Origin: CATOSD01 sp034422735
Lineage (GTDB): Bacteria > Chloroflexota > Dehalococcoidia > Lucifugimonadales > CATOSD01
Direction of reading: 5' to 3'
Assembly: GCA_034422735.1 (NCBI GenBank)
Contig: DAOUJL010000076.1
Location: 1-64,000, forward strand
DNA length: 64,000 bases
Each line of letters opens with the position of its first letter. Position 1 is the first letter of the stretch. Position numbers and translations under genes: made by a program. This document shows, in pieces, positions 42,272 to 50,699 of this stretch. The notes under the pieces were generated by a model that saw only the letters and a list, made by a program, of their open reading frames with translations, searched no databases and was not told the origin of the DNA.

Positions 42272-43539
42272 CGCCCCCCGCGCGCCTCCGCGGCACGCCC
42301 GCGCCCCAGAAGCACGCCCGCGAGCCGCGCCAGCGACGGCGCCGCCACCGGCCCCAGCGACAGCAGCAGTGACCGGAACTCGCGGTTGCCCGCCGCGCGC
42401 AGTATCGTCTCGCTGTGCCAGTCGAACGAGAAGTGCCGCGAACCCACCAACTCGTCGCACATGCCGTCGCCCACCACGCGAGAGAGAAGGCGCTCGATCT
42501 GGCTGTCCGCGAGCGTGGAGTAGAGCAGCCGCGCCAGGTAGCCCACGCGTAGCTCCCTGCCCAGCAGCGCCTTCCACGCCCGCTCGTAGCCCGCCAGCCG
42601 CCGCGCCGAGAAGTCGCCCGCCTCGAACGCGCCCGCGGCGGCCTCGGCCGCCAGTTCGCCCGAAAGCTGCGCGTAGTAGATGCCGCCGCCCGTGGTCGGC
42701 TTCACCTGCCCCGCGGCGTCCCCCACAACCAGCACCCTGTCCGCGAACGTCCTCGGAGGCGGCCTCAGCGGTATGCCCCAGCTCCGCACCCGACCGGCGA
42801 CGCGCCGCACCTTGCCATCGCGTGAGAGGCAGCGCAGAAAGTCGTCCATGTGGCCGTTCAGCCGCTCCTGCGACATCAGCCCCGCCAGCGCGGTGGACTC
42901 GCCCGTGGGCACCAGCCAGCCGAACGAACCCGGCGCGATGCTCCGTCCCAGGTACACCTCCGCGTCCTCCACGCCGTCCGTCTCCACCTCCACCTGCGAG
43001 CCGATCATCAGGTCGCGCCGCCGCCCCCTGGGCAGCCCCGCCATGTCCAGCAGCGGCGACCGGAAGCCGCTCGCTACCACCAGCATCTCGCCGCGAAAAC
43101 GGCCGCTGCCCACCTCGCCCTCGGTGGTCACCTCGACTCCGCCCGCCCGCACCTCCAGGCCGGTCACGCGCGCCCCCAGCCGGTACTCCGCTCCCGCCTC
43201 ACTGGCGCGCCGCGCGATGCCGGCGACGTAAGCGGCGCGGTCGATGACGGTCGCCTGCGGCTCACCACGCTCGATACGGTAGCGGTTGCCTGCCGGCGAA
43301 ACCACAGTCGCGGCGTTCGCTCGATGGTGCACCACCGAGCTGTCCGGCGGAAAGCGCCGCACGCAATCGATGCCGATGATGCCGGTGCACAGCTTGTCGC
43401 CCACCGCCTGCCCTGAGCTTGCCGAAGGGTCGCGCCGCCAGTCCAGCACCGCGACGCGACGGCCGCGCTCCGCCAGCCCGAGCGCAGTCTGGTTGCCGGC
43501 GGGCCCCGCGCCCACCACTATGGCGTCAAACGATTCCAT
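42268..43539 (-). CDS. Geranylgeranyl-reductase family FAD oxidoreductase, with repeat inserted in frame
   Basis: This 423-residue protein has the FAD-binding DAIVVGAGPAGNQTALGLAE, GDKLCTGIIG (about 50), RVLVVGDAAGQVKPTTGGGI (about 270) and LAAEAA. Family members reduce prenyl chains of lipids, quinones or chlorophyll. Between WRR and VGDK lie nine residues DPSASSGQA, encoded exactly by a short dispersed repeat at 43407-43431, so the gene tolerated an in-frame insertion near the FAD domain. It starts at ATG 43539. Confidence 0.85.
   Translation of the reverse strand: MESFDAIVVGAGPAGNQTALGLAERGRRVAVLDWRRDPSASSGQAVGDKLCTGIIGIDCVRRFPPDSSVVHHRANAATVVSPAGNRYRIERGEPQATVIDRAAYVAGIARRASEAGAEYRLGARVTGLEVRAGGVEVTTEGEVGSGRFRGEMLVVASGFRSPLLDMAGLPRGRRRDLMIGSQVEVETDGVEDAEVYLGRSIAPGSFGWLVPTGESTALAGLMSQERLNGHMDDFLRCLSRDGKVRRVAGRVRSWGIPLRPPPRTFADRVLVVGDAAGQVKPTTGGGIYYAQLSGELAAEAAAGAFEAGDFSARRLAGYERAWKALLGRELRVGYLARLLYSTLADSQIERLLSRVVGDGMCDELVGSRHFSFDWHSETILRAAGNREFRSLLLSLGPVAAPSLARLAGVLLGRGRAAEARGGR
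43407..43431 (-). repeat. CTCAGG-type short repeat inside a coding sequence
   Basis: CCTGCCCTGAGCTTGCCGAA followed by GGGTC. The same repeat is nested in the palindromic repeats at 52102-52126 and 61032-61056, and a variant at 12972-12995. Confidence 0.75.
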
Positions 43540-43666
43540 GTTGCTTCCATGCACACTTGCGGCCCGCAAATCGAGCCGCATAGAATTATGGTGCGCGGCG
43601 GGGCGGGCCGCAACCCTCGCAGGGGCCTCCCGCCGCCCCACATTCCCCGCATGACAGGAGGCGCAG

Positions 43667-44527
43667 TTGACCGTTCGCAAGGCCGTGATACCCGTGGCGG
43701 GCTTCGGCACGCGCTTCCTACCCGCCACCCGCTCGGTGCCCAAGGTGCTCATCCCCGTGCTGGACCGGCCGCCCCTGCACCTGGCCGTGGAGGAGGCCGC
43801 GCGCGCCGGAATCGACCACGTCGTGCTCGTCGTCTCCCCGGGCCAGCAGTCCATAGCCGACTACTTCACGCCCAAGCCGGCAATCGAGGACGCCCTGGAG
43901 CGCCGGGGCAACCACGCCCTGCTGGGCCTCATGCGCGAAATCGCGCGAATGGCGGACGTTAGCTGCGTCACCCAGCGCGAGCCGCTCGGCCTGGGTCACG
44001 CCGTGCTTATGGCGCGCGACGCCGTGGGCGACGACCCGTTCGGCGTGCTACTGCCCGACGACGTGATCTGGAGCGACGCGCCCACCATCGGCAGCATGAC
44101 GGAGCGCCACGCCGAACTGGGCGGACCCGTAATCGCGGTGAAGCGCGTTCCCGACGAGGCGGTGCCCAGCCTGGGTATCGTGGACGTCCGGGAAGCCTCG
44201 GGCGCGCTGTCCCGAATCACCGGCATGGTGGAAAAGCCCCGCTTGGAGGACGCGCCGTCCAACCTCGCCATCATAGGCCGCTACGTGCTGCCCCCGCAGA
44301 TTTTCGACGCGCTTGAGCAAGTAGCGCCCGGCGCGGGCGGCGAGATACAGCTCACCGACGCCATCGCCGCGCTGCTCCCCACCCAGGCCGCCCACGCCTA
44401 CGAGTTCCCCGGCGTCCACTTCGACGTCGGCACTCCGCTCGGCCTGCTCAAGGCGTCGGCTTACGACGCGCTGCGCCGCCCCGACACCGCCGCCGAGTTC
44501 CGGCGCTGGCTGTCCGAGACGCTGTAG
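43667..44527 (+). CDS. galU: UTP-glucose-1-phosphate uridylyltransferase
   Basis: This 286-residue nucleotidyltransferase has AVIPVAGFGTRFLPAT, SVPKVLIPVLDRPPL (catalytic Lys), FGVLLPDDVI (metal Asp) and VEKP (about 188), then GEIQLTDAI. It makes UDP-glucose for cell-wall and exopolysaccharide sugars. The start is TTG 43667 with AGGAGG upstream. The TPR gene follows after 35 bp. Confidence 0.93.
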   Translation: MTVRKAVIPVAGFGTRFLPATRSVPKVLIPVLDRPPLHLAVEEAARAGIDHVVLVVSPGQQSIADYFTPKPAIEDALERRGNHALLGLMREIARMADVSCVTQREPLGLGHAVLMARDAVGDDPFGVLLPDDVIWSDAPTIGSMTERHAELGGPVIAVKRVPDEAVPSLGIVDVREASGALSRITGMVEKPRLEDAPSNLAIIGRYVLPPQIFDALEQVAPGAGGEIQLTDAIAALLPTQAAHAYEFPGVHFDVGTPLGLLKASAYDALRRPDTAAEFRRWLSETL

Positions 44528-44562
44528 CGTCCCATGCCGTCGCACCGCCGCGAGAAGCGCCC

Positions 44563-45075
44563 GTGAACTGGCGCGGCGACCCCAACCTGAGCCACATGAG
44601 CGACGACGACTACCTGCGCCAGCTCATCCAGCACCTGACCGACCTGGCGCACGCCAACCCGGACGACGCGCGCACGCTCTTTCTGCGCGGCAACGCCTAC
44701 CTCGACCGCGGCGACTCCGAAAACGCCATCGCCGACTACTCCCGCGTGCTGGAGCTGACGCCCGAAGACGCCGTGGCCCTCAACAACCGAGGCATCGCGC
44801 TGCGGCAGACCGGCGACCCCGACGCCGCCATCAGGGACTACGCCAGGGCAATCGAGCTCGATCCCGAATACAGGGACGCCCACAACAACATGGGCATCGC
44901 CCTCTCGGACAAGGGGGAGTACGACCAAGCCATCGCCTGCTACACAGAGGCCATCCGCATCGACCCGGCCTACTGGTACGCCTACAACGACCGCGGCCTG
45001 GCCCTGTGGGCCGTTGGAAGGCGCGACGAGGCGCAGCGCGACTACGAGACGGTAAAGAGGCTGCTGGCCGGCTGA
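44563..45075 (+). CDS. TPR-repeat protein
   Basis: This 170-residue protein has four TPR units of 34 residues at about 27-165 (ARTLFLRGNAYLDRGDSENA; AVALNNRGIALRQTGDPDAA; YRDAHNNMGIALSDKGEYDQ; YWYAYNDRGLALWAVGRRDE). It is probably a protein-interaction module. It uses GTG 44563 or a later ATG (44596). It may be co-transcribed with galU. No enzymatic domain. Confidence 0.88.
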   Translation: MNWRGDPNLSHMSDDDYLRQLIQHLTDLAHANPDDARTLFLRGNAYLDRGDSENAIADYSRVLELTPEDAVALNNRGIALRQTGDPDAAIRDYARAIELDPEYRDAHNNMGIALSDKGEYDQAIACYTEAIRIDPAYWYAYNDRGLALWAVGRRDEAQRDYETVKRLLAG

Positions 45076-45131
45076 GGGACTATCCGATAAGTCCCTTCCC
45101 GCTCGCAGGGGGAAGGTTAGGATGGGGGTGA
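45076..45131 (+). repeat. Palindromic repeat R12 (plus) with extension
   Basis: The extension GGACTATCCGATAAGTCCC matches, inverted, that of R6 at 17549-17600. It lies between convergent genes. Confidence 0.78.
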
Positions 45132-45153
45132 AGGCCTGGCCGTCGGATTGGCT

Positions 45154-45516
45154 CTAAGTGCGCCTTCCCCCAATCCGGCACCCGAACCCGATGCGCCGCC
45201 GGTTGTCGGCGACCCACCTGTACGCCCTGCTACCGAGCGCGCCCATGCCCGGAAGCCACGCCAGCGGCGCGAGCGGCATCAGCAGCGGCATCCGCACGGT
45301 CAGCGCGCGGAAGGCGTAGTACCCCTCGAACAGCCGCCCGTCCTCCGCGCGCAGGTACGCCGCGCGGTCGAGGGCGGCCCACGTAAGGCCGTCGGGCGGC
45401 TCGGCCAGCGATTGGTACGTCTGCCACCGCACCCGGCCCGTCACGTCCAGCGCCGACAGGCAACGCCGCACGGCGCGGCAGTAACCGCAGTCGCCGTCGT
45501 ACAGCATCGTATCCAT
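45154..45516 (-). CDS. DCC family (DUF393) thiol-disulfide oxidoreductase-like protein
   Basis: The 120-residue product from ATG 45516 opens MDTMLYDGDCGYCRAVRRCL. YDGDCGYC is the DxxCxxC motif that defines the DCC family. A helix YYAFRALTVRMPLLMPLAPL (about 65-85) is also typical. The frame extends 16 residues upstream without family similarity. It ends 22 bp inside the tail of the repeat region and is followed by no gene. It is adjacent to the molybdoenzyme gene upstream. Confidence 0.82.
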   Translation of the reverse strand: MDTMLYDGDCGYCRAVRRCLSALDVTGRVRWQTYQSLAEPPDGLTWAALDRAAYLRAEDGRLFEGYYAFRALTVRMPLLMPLAPLAWLPGMGALGSRAYRWVADNRRRIGFGCRIGGRRT

Positions 45517-45576
45517 CGGCCACTCCACTCGCGCGCGGCTGTTCCTCAGATGGCTAGACGGCACGCCCTACAGCGA

Positions 45577-47220
45577 CTACAGCGACGCCTGCCTGCTGTG
45601 AATGCCCGTCGCGCCGCTGGGCCTCGCCGGGTTCACTTCCTCCGTCTGCGGCGTCCCGTTGCTCTCCACCGCGCGCACCTCGAAGGTGTGCCTGCCCGCC
45701 TCGAATGGCCAGTCGTACCTCCAGATCACCCAGGTAGTGCCGGAGAGCGGCGACCTGAGCCGCGCCTCGTGCCAGGGGCCTTCGCCGTCGACGCGCACCT
45801 CCACCCGCGACACGCCGCGCGCGCCCGCGTGTGCGATGCCGCCGACCGGGACCAGCCGATCGTCCCCCTCCTCGATGATCGAGTCGATCGCTACCGTGTC
45901 GACAACCGAAGTGGTGTGCATGCGCGCGATCTCGTCCCAGCCCCGCTCCACCCAGTAGCCGTCCCTCACCCCGCTCTCGCTCACAACCTCGATTCCGGTG
46001 ATCCACTTGGGCTGCTTCATGCCATACCGGTCCGGGATCCAGATTCTCAGCGGAAAGCCGTGATCGAACGGGATGGGCCGTCCGTCCCAGGCGTACGCCA
46101 GCATGATACGAGGGTCCGACTCTATCAGGTCCAGCGCCACCGTCTCGTAGAAGCCGTCGCCGCTGGTGATGTCCAGGTAGCGCGCCTCCTCGGTCGGCTG
46201 CACGTCCCTGAGAATGTCTTGTAGGCTCACGCCCGTCCAGTAGGTCGTGCTTATCAGGTCGCCCCCAACGCTGTTGGATATGCAGGAGAGCGTGACGAAC
46301 TCGCTCCTGGGCTCGTATTTGTTCATCAGGTCGTCGAGCGTGAACTCAGTCGGCGCGTTCACCAGCCCGACTATCGGCAGCGTATACGTGGCTCCATCGA
46401 TCAGCGTCGGCTCGGAGCGGATGAACACCTTGTAGTGGTCCCTCACCTGAGTGTACTCGGGGCGGGTACCCAGCGCCGGCTTCACCGGATCGTCCTCGTT
46501 GGGCAGCTCGATCATGGCGGCCGCGTCGGGCATGCTCCCCTCCGCCGCGGCCAGTTCCTCCTCAAGCCTGCTCTGGTCGCTCATCGACAGCACCCGGCCC
46601 AGTCCGACGCCGGCCACCGTCACCGCCGCCGTCGCCGCGCCAACCCGGATGAGGAACTGGCGCCGCCCGTACACCACCACCGATCTGTCCCCGTCCTCCG
46701 ATTCGTAAACGGTCGAGGTCGCCAGCACCAGCCTGCGCGCCACCCAGACGGAGGCGAACCCCCAGACCAGGAACAGCGCCAGCAGCCACACAAAGACGAG
46801 GATGAGGCTCGCCGACGACTGCGTGATGCTGACTGTCATCAGCGCCACCACCAACCCAACGACCGCGCCGATGAGCAGCCCCACCTCGCGCCTCAGCTCC
46901 GGCCCGCGCCACTGCACGATGGCGTAGACCACCGCGGTCGCGACAACTCCAGCGATGAAGAACCCGCCGACGGCCATGATCTGCTCAGCAGTCTTGGCGA
47001 AGTCCTTCACGCTCAGGCCGACGAACATCAGCAGCTCGATCATCGTGTCGATGCCGAACGTCACCAGCGGCCCCGGCAGCTCGCGGGCAACCAGGTCGAA
47101 CGTGTCGAAAGGGGGGAATGACAGGTCCAGCCACCTGTCGGCCAAGTACATCAAGGCGACCATCGGCGCCGACAGCATGACGCCGGTCAGGACTGCGAGT
47201 CCGAAGCTGCGTATTTTCAT
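45577..47220 (-). CDS. Membrane-tethered molybdopterin oxidoreductase (sulfite-oxidase/YedY family)
   Basis: This 547-residue protein is fused from two parts. Residues 1-165 hold about five membrane helices. A further hydrophobic segment with YGRRQFLIRVGAATAAV (about 188) resembles a twin-arginine signal anchor. Residues 255-430 form the Mo-cofactor domain with FVTLSCISNSVGG, whose Cys should bind molybdenum, and FDHGFPLRIWIPDRYG. Residues 440-535 form an Ig-like dimerisation domain of sulfite oxidase type. It should act outside the membrane. The mogA-like gene nearby would supply cofactor. ATG 47220. Confidence 0.88.
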   Translation of the reverse strand: MKIRSFGLAVLTGVMLSAPMVALMYLADRWLDLSFPPFDTFDLVARELPGPLVTFGIDTMIELLMFVGLSVKDFAKTAEQIMAVGGFFIAGVVATAVVYAIVQWRGPELRREVGLLIGAVVGLVVALMTVSITQSSASLILVFVWLLALFLVWGFASVWVARRLVLATSTVYESEDGDRSVVVYGRRQFLIRVGAATAAVTVAGVGLGRVLSMSDQSRLEEELAAAEGSMPDAAAMIELPNEDDPVKPALGTRPEYTQVRDHYKVFIRSEPTLIDGATYTLPIVGLVNAPTEFTLDDLMNKYEPRSEFVTLSCISNSVGGDLISTTYWTGVSLQDILRDVQPTEEARYLDITSGDGFYETVALDLIESDPRIMLAYAWDGRPIPFDHGFPLRIWIPDRYGMKQPKWITGIEVVSESGVRDGYWVERGWDEIARMHTTSVVDTVAIDSIIEEGDDRLVPVGGIAHAGARGVSRVEVRVDGEGPWHEARLRSPLSGTTWVIWRYDWPFEAGRHTFEVRAVESNGTPQTEEVNPARPSGATGIHSRQASL

Positions 47221-47330
47221 CGAACCGGCTCCCGTATCAAGCTCAGGTATCCCATTTTATGCCAGTGTAACAGATTTGAGATATCGTGAAACACTTGCGG
47301 AAAGTCACTCGATTCGGAGGCCAAAACCCA

Positions 47331-47358
47331 TTGACGCGAACGTATGTACTGCTATAAC
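47331..47358 (+). promoter_or_regulatory. Promoter TTGACG-16-TATAAC of the VOC gene
   Basis: -35 TTGACG (47331-47336), -10 TATAAC (47353-47358). The leader is about 70 nt and ends with AGGAGG (47420-47425). Confidence 0.6.
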
Positions 47359-47433
47359 CTATTCGCCACGATGCTCGCGCCTATAGCGAGGCGCGGGCCG
47401 GAAAGAGCCAAACAATTTCAGGAGGACCAGCAC

Positions 47434-47790
47434 ATGGGTAACCCGGTAGTCCATTTCGAGATAGGCGGCAAGGACGCCCAGAAGATGCGCGAGTTCTACG
47501 GCAGTCTGTTCGACTGGGAGCTGGAGGTACACGACATCATGGGCGGCTACACCACGGCGGCCGTCGGCGAGGGCGGAATAGGCGGAGGTCTGGTGCAGTG
47601 CACGCCTCCCATGCCGCCCAACTACACCGCGTTCTACGTCCAGGTCGACGACGTGCAGGCCGCGCTGGACAAGGCGGGATCCTTGGGCGCCAGCACGCTG
47701 CTGCCGCCCACCCCCATCCCCGGCGTCGGCACCATGGGCATGTTCTCCGACCCGGACGGCAACGCCATAGGCCTCTTCAAGGAAGAGTAG
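47434..47790 (+). CDS. VOC family (glyoxalase-like) protein
   Basis: This 118-residue protein begins NPVVHFEIGGKDAQKMREFY and ends MGMFSDPDGNAIGLFKEE. It resembles the VOC branch with one domain per chain (CFP32-like). ATG 47434 has AGGAGG 8 bp upstream; a longer frame from 47344 would start before this strong site. It converges on the phosphotriesterase-like gene. Confidence 0.88.
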   Translation: MGNPVVHFEIGGKDAQKMREFYGSLFDWELEVHDIMGGYTTAAVGEGGIGGGLVQCTPPMPPNYTAFYVQVDDVQAALDKAGSLGASTLLPPTPIPGVGTMGMFSDPDGNAIGLFKEE

Positions 47791-47799
47791 CAACCGGTT

Positions 47800-47840
47800 G
47801 TCCCTTCCCCCTTGACGGGGGAAGGTTAGGATGGGGGTGA
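47800..47840 (+). repeat. Palindromic repeat R13 (plus)
   Basis: Full copy between convergent genes; possible bidirectional terminator. Confidence 0.78.
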
Positions 47841-47849
47841 CGCCGCCGC

Positions 47850-48914
47850 CTACCTCGGCTCCACGAACGCCAGGATGCTCGCCGGGTTGTGCACCAGTAT
47901 CTTCTCGATGGCCTCGTCGGTGTACCCCCGCGCCCGCATCCTGGGCACTATGCTGTGCAGGATGTAGAAGTACCCGTGCCCGCCATAGCGCACCAGCCGC
48001 TGCTTGGCGCAGATGTCGTGCGCGACCACGATCTTGTCGCCGTACCCCAGCGAAATGACGTACGCGATGTCGTCCATCTTGCGCGCGTCCCCCGGCATGT
48101 CGATCTCGGTGTTGAGCGCGTAGAACGACTGCTCCGAGCCGAACAGGTCCCACTCCAGGTAGCATCCGCTCTCGGCGATGCTCTTCAGCGTCTCGTGCAG
48201 GAACACCGTCCGGTCCAGGTGGCCGATGATGGTGCGGCTCAGGTCGGTTCCAACCTCGCTCAGCACCTCGATGATCTCCAGCGGCGCCGTCTCGTCCCGC
48301 CCCGGGTGAATCAGCAGCGGCGCGCCCGTGGCGAGCTGCGCCCGTCCCGACGCCCGCAGCACCTTGCGCTCGTTGTCCGTCAGCGGCCAGCTACAGCCCA
48401 CCTCGCCGATGATTCCGGAGCGTATGCCCGTGCCGTCCACGCCCTCCGTCACGTCCTCCACTATCTTCTCGAATATCGAGTCCTCCGAGCGGTCGTCCAT
48501 GTCCTCCGGGTGCGCCGGCGCCACGTAGTGCGACGCGCCCATGATGACGTTTATACCCGTGGCCCTGGCTATGCGGGCGAGTCCGACGGGGTCGCGGGCT
48601 ATGCCGATGCTGGTGGCGTCCACGATAGAGCCGCCGCCGAACTGCTTGTACAGATTCACCTCATCGATGGCCGTCTCGACGTCGAAAAGCTGGCCGTTGT
48701 CCCAGTTGACCATGTTGTGGTGTCGAACGTAGCCCAGAATCTCCTGCGACATGGGCTGCCTGATAAAGGCTCTTCCGCTCGCCTCCGACGGCTCCTGCCG
48801 GAACCACGCCAGGTTTATCAGCAGGTGCTCGTGCGTGAGCGTCGCGCCGAGCTGCTCGGGCGGCACCAGCCCATCAACCGTCTGAACCATGCCAACGCTG
48901 CTATGCTCCGACAT
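47850..48914 (-). CDS. Phosphotriesterase-family metal-dependent hydrolase
   Basis: This 354-residue amidohydrolase-fold protein has LTHEHLLINL (HxH, about 27), HPGRDETAPLE (about 200), IGHLDRTVF (about 237) and VVAHDICAKQ (metal Asp, about 300). Known members hydrolyse lactones or phosphotriesters; lactonase activity is the more common native role. ATG 48914 follows GGAGG. A -10-like TACAAT lies on the minus strand at 49016-49011. Confidence 0.87.
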   Translation of the reverse strand: MSEHSSVGMVQTVDGLVPPEQLGATLTHEHLLINLAWFRQEPSEASGRAFIRQPMSQEILGYVRHHNMVNWDNGQLFDVETAIDEVNLYKQFGGGSIVDATSIGIARDPVGLARIARATGINVIMGASHYVAPAHPEDMDDRSEDSIFEKIVEDVTEGVDGTGIRSGIIGEVGCSWPLTDNERKVLRASGRAQLATGAPLLIHPGRDETAPLEIIEVLSEVGTDLSRTIIGHLDRTVFLHETLKSIAESGCYLEWDLFGSEQSFYALNTEIDMPGDARKMDDIAYVISLGYGDKIVVAHDICAKQRLVRYGGHGYFYILHSIVPRMRARGYTDEAIEKILVHNPASILAFVEPR

Positions 48915-49275
48915 CGGGGCCTCCTTCTATCTACGCGGTGCTGCATCCTTAGCGGTATCCGGTCGCGGCGCCGCGCTCCGCCCACGGCCGGACGGCGCCG
49001 GATGCGCGGCATTGTACACGAACAGCGCCCGCGGCGTGGGGAAGAGGGTTCACTTGACGTCAGGCTCCAGACGCCAGAGGCAGGCAAGTACCGGAATGTC
49101 TAAGAACTGCGTGACCAAGCCCCACCTGGAAGCATTCCAACCGTGAATTCTGTGTCGAAATAGACCGGGAGGGCCTTTGACTTTCGGTTACTCGCCGCCG
49201 AATCATTTGACAATCTCCGCGCGCAAAGGCTAGGCTCTCCACTAATGCAACCTGGCGCAGAGAGAGTAGGAGAAC
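48915..49275. other. Intergenic region, 361 bp, with a promoter for the HicB-like gene
   Basis: The divergent spacer holds a minus-strand -10 for the hydrolase near 49011-49016 and the plus-strand promoter at 49207-49236. Nothing else is recognised. Confidence 0.5.
49207..49236 (+). promoter_or_regulatory. Promoter TTGACA-18-TAGGCT
   Basis: A perfect -35 TTGACA (49207-49212) with -10 TAGGCT (49231-49236), 40 bp before the GTG start of the HicB-like gene. Confidence 0.55.
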
Positions 49276-49488
49276 GTGAGGGAACCGGACAGGAGGGTCA
49301 ACGTGGGAAGCACTGATCATGCCATTCTCCTCACGCAAGTAGTCACTGAAGAAGATGGTCAGTACGTGTCGCACTGCCCAGAGTTGGGAACAGTAAGCTG
49401 CGGCTCAACGATAGACGAGGCTTTTGCCAACCTCGAGGAGGCTATCGAGGTCCACCTGAACGCCCTGGAGGAAGTCGAAGAGGAGTAG
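49276..49488 (+). CDS. HicB-like (type II antitoxin family) protein, solitary
   Basis: This 70-residue protein contains VVTEEDGQYVSHCPELGTVS and STIDEAFANLEEAIEVHL, the HicB partial-RNase-H fold. The GTG start at 49276 follows TAGGAG. There is no HicA-type toxin frame (about 60 residues with a GSH motif) on either side and no C-terminal DNA-binding domain, so it may be a free-standing regulator. Confidence 0.8.
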   Translation: MREPDRRVNVGSTDHAILLTQVVTEEDGQYVSHCPELGTVSCGSTIDEAFANLEEAIEVHLNALEEVEEE

Positions 49489-49516
49489 GCAGTCACCCCC
49501 CCTCGCCGCCCCCAAC

Positions 49517-49546
49517 TTGACCCCCTCCCGCGCCTGCCAATATAAT
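49517..49546 (+). promoter_or_regulatory. Promoter TTGACC-18-TATAAT of the LLM oxidoreductase gene
   Basis: -35 TTGACC (49517-49522), perfect -10 TATAAT (49541-49546). The start of transcription falls near 49553, so the TTG at 49555 is almost at +1 and ATG 49609 is the better start. Confidence 0.6.
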
Positions 49547-49608
49547 CGCCCGCGTTGACAACCGCCGCCGGCGCGCCCGCCGGCCCAGCTTCGTGGAGGT
49601 TTCGCGCG

Positions 49609-50625
49609 ATGAGAATTGGCGCCGGGCTATCCGGCTCGCTTAAAGATGCCCCGGAGGCCGCCCGGCTCATAGAGGACCGCGGCTACGACTTCCTCACCAC
49701 CGGCGAAAGCTCCCACAACCCCTTCCTGCCCATCACCCTCGCCGCGGAGCACACCAGCCGCGTCGACCTCGTTACCTCAATCGCCCTCGCCTTCGCCCGC
49801 AGCCCCATGGACTCCGCCTACATCGCCTGGGATCTCCAGCGCCTGTCCGGCGGCAGGTTCGTCCTCGGACTCGGCAGCCAGGTCAGGGGCCACGTCATCA
49901 GACGCTACAACATGGACTGGTCCGCCCCCGCACGCCGTATGCGCGACTACGTGCTCGCCATGCGCGCCGTGTGGGACAACTGGCAGAACGGCGGCAGGCT
50001 CGACTTCAAGAGCGACCACTTCAACTTCAACCTCATGCCGCCCTTCTTCAACCCCGGCCCAATCGAGCACCCAAACGTCCGCGTCTACCTCGCCGCGGTC
50101 AACCCGCTCATGCTCAGGGTGGCAGGCGAGGTGTGCGACGGCGTGCTGCTACATCCCTTCAACACCGCCAAGTACACCGAGGAGACCGTGCTCCCCAACC
50201 TCAAGCGCGGCGCCGAGTCGGCGGGACGCTCGCTCGCTGACGTGGAAGTGAGCGGCGGCATCCTGCTGGCGACCGGCGCGAACGACGAGGAGATCGCAGC
50301 CAGCAGGCAGGCCATGAAGGCCCGCATCGCCTTCTACGGCTCCACCCGCGTCTACGCCCCCGTGCTGAACGCCCACGGCTGGAACGACACCGCCCAGAAG
50401 CTCTACCGCATGTCCGTGGATGGTCAGTGGTCTGAGATGCCCGGCGAGATCACCGACGAGATGCTGGAGACGTTCGCCGTCACCGGCAACTACGACGAGA
50501 TAGTGGACAAGATCAAGCAGCGCTTCGGCGGCTACGCCGACTCCACCACCTTCTCGATCCCCGTGCGCGCCCCCGGCGACGAGGAGCGTCTCCGCGCCAT
50601 GGTCAACAGCCTGCGGGCAGCCTAG
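49609..50625 (+). CDS. LLM-class (probably F420-dependent) oxidoreductase
   Basis: This 338-residue luciferase-like TIM barrel begins MRIGAGLSGSLKDAPEAARL and has RGYDFLTTGESSHNPFLPI, TSIALAFARSPM, RFVLGLGSQVRGH and CDGVLLHPF. The pattern fits actinobacterial/Chloroflexota F420-dependent LLM enzymes better than FMN luciferases, but the cofactor is inferred. ATG 49609 has GGAGG upstream. Confidence 0.87.
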   Translation: MRIGAGLSGSLKDAPEAARLIEDRGYDFLTTGESSHNPFLPITLAAEHTSRVDLVTSIALAFARSPMDSAYIAWDLQRLSGGRFVLGLGSQVRGHVIRRYNMDWSAPARRMRDYVLAMRAVWDNWQNGGRLDFKSDHFNFNLMPPFFNPGPIEHPNVRVYLAAVNPLMLRVAGEVCDGVLLHPFNTAKYTEETVLPNLKRGAESAGRSLADVEVSGGILLATGANDEEIAASRQAMKARIAFYGSTRVYAPVLNAHGWNDTAQKLYRMSVDGQWSEMPGEITDEMLETFAVTGNYDEIVDKIKQRFGGYADSTTFSIPVRAPGDEERLRAMVNSLRAA

Positions 50626-50640
50626 CCCCTATTCCCTTTA

Positions 50641-50690
50641 GTCCCCTCTCCCCTGGTGGGAGAGGGTTAGGGTGAGGGGGATGGGGGTGA
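50641..50690 (+). repeat. Palindromic repeat R14 (plus)
   Basis: CCCTCTCCCCTGGTGGGAGA palindrome whose tail carries both variants, GGGTGAGGGG and GATGGGGGTGA. It lies between convergent genes. Confidence 0.78.
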
Positions 50691-50699
50691 AGGCGCCCC

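Noticed and set aside
49276..49608. hicA toxin partner near the HicB-like gene
   Set aside because: No small frame with the dsRBD-like HicA pattern on either side in any frame I could read.
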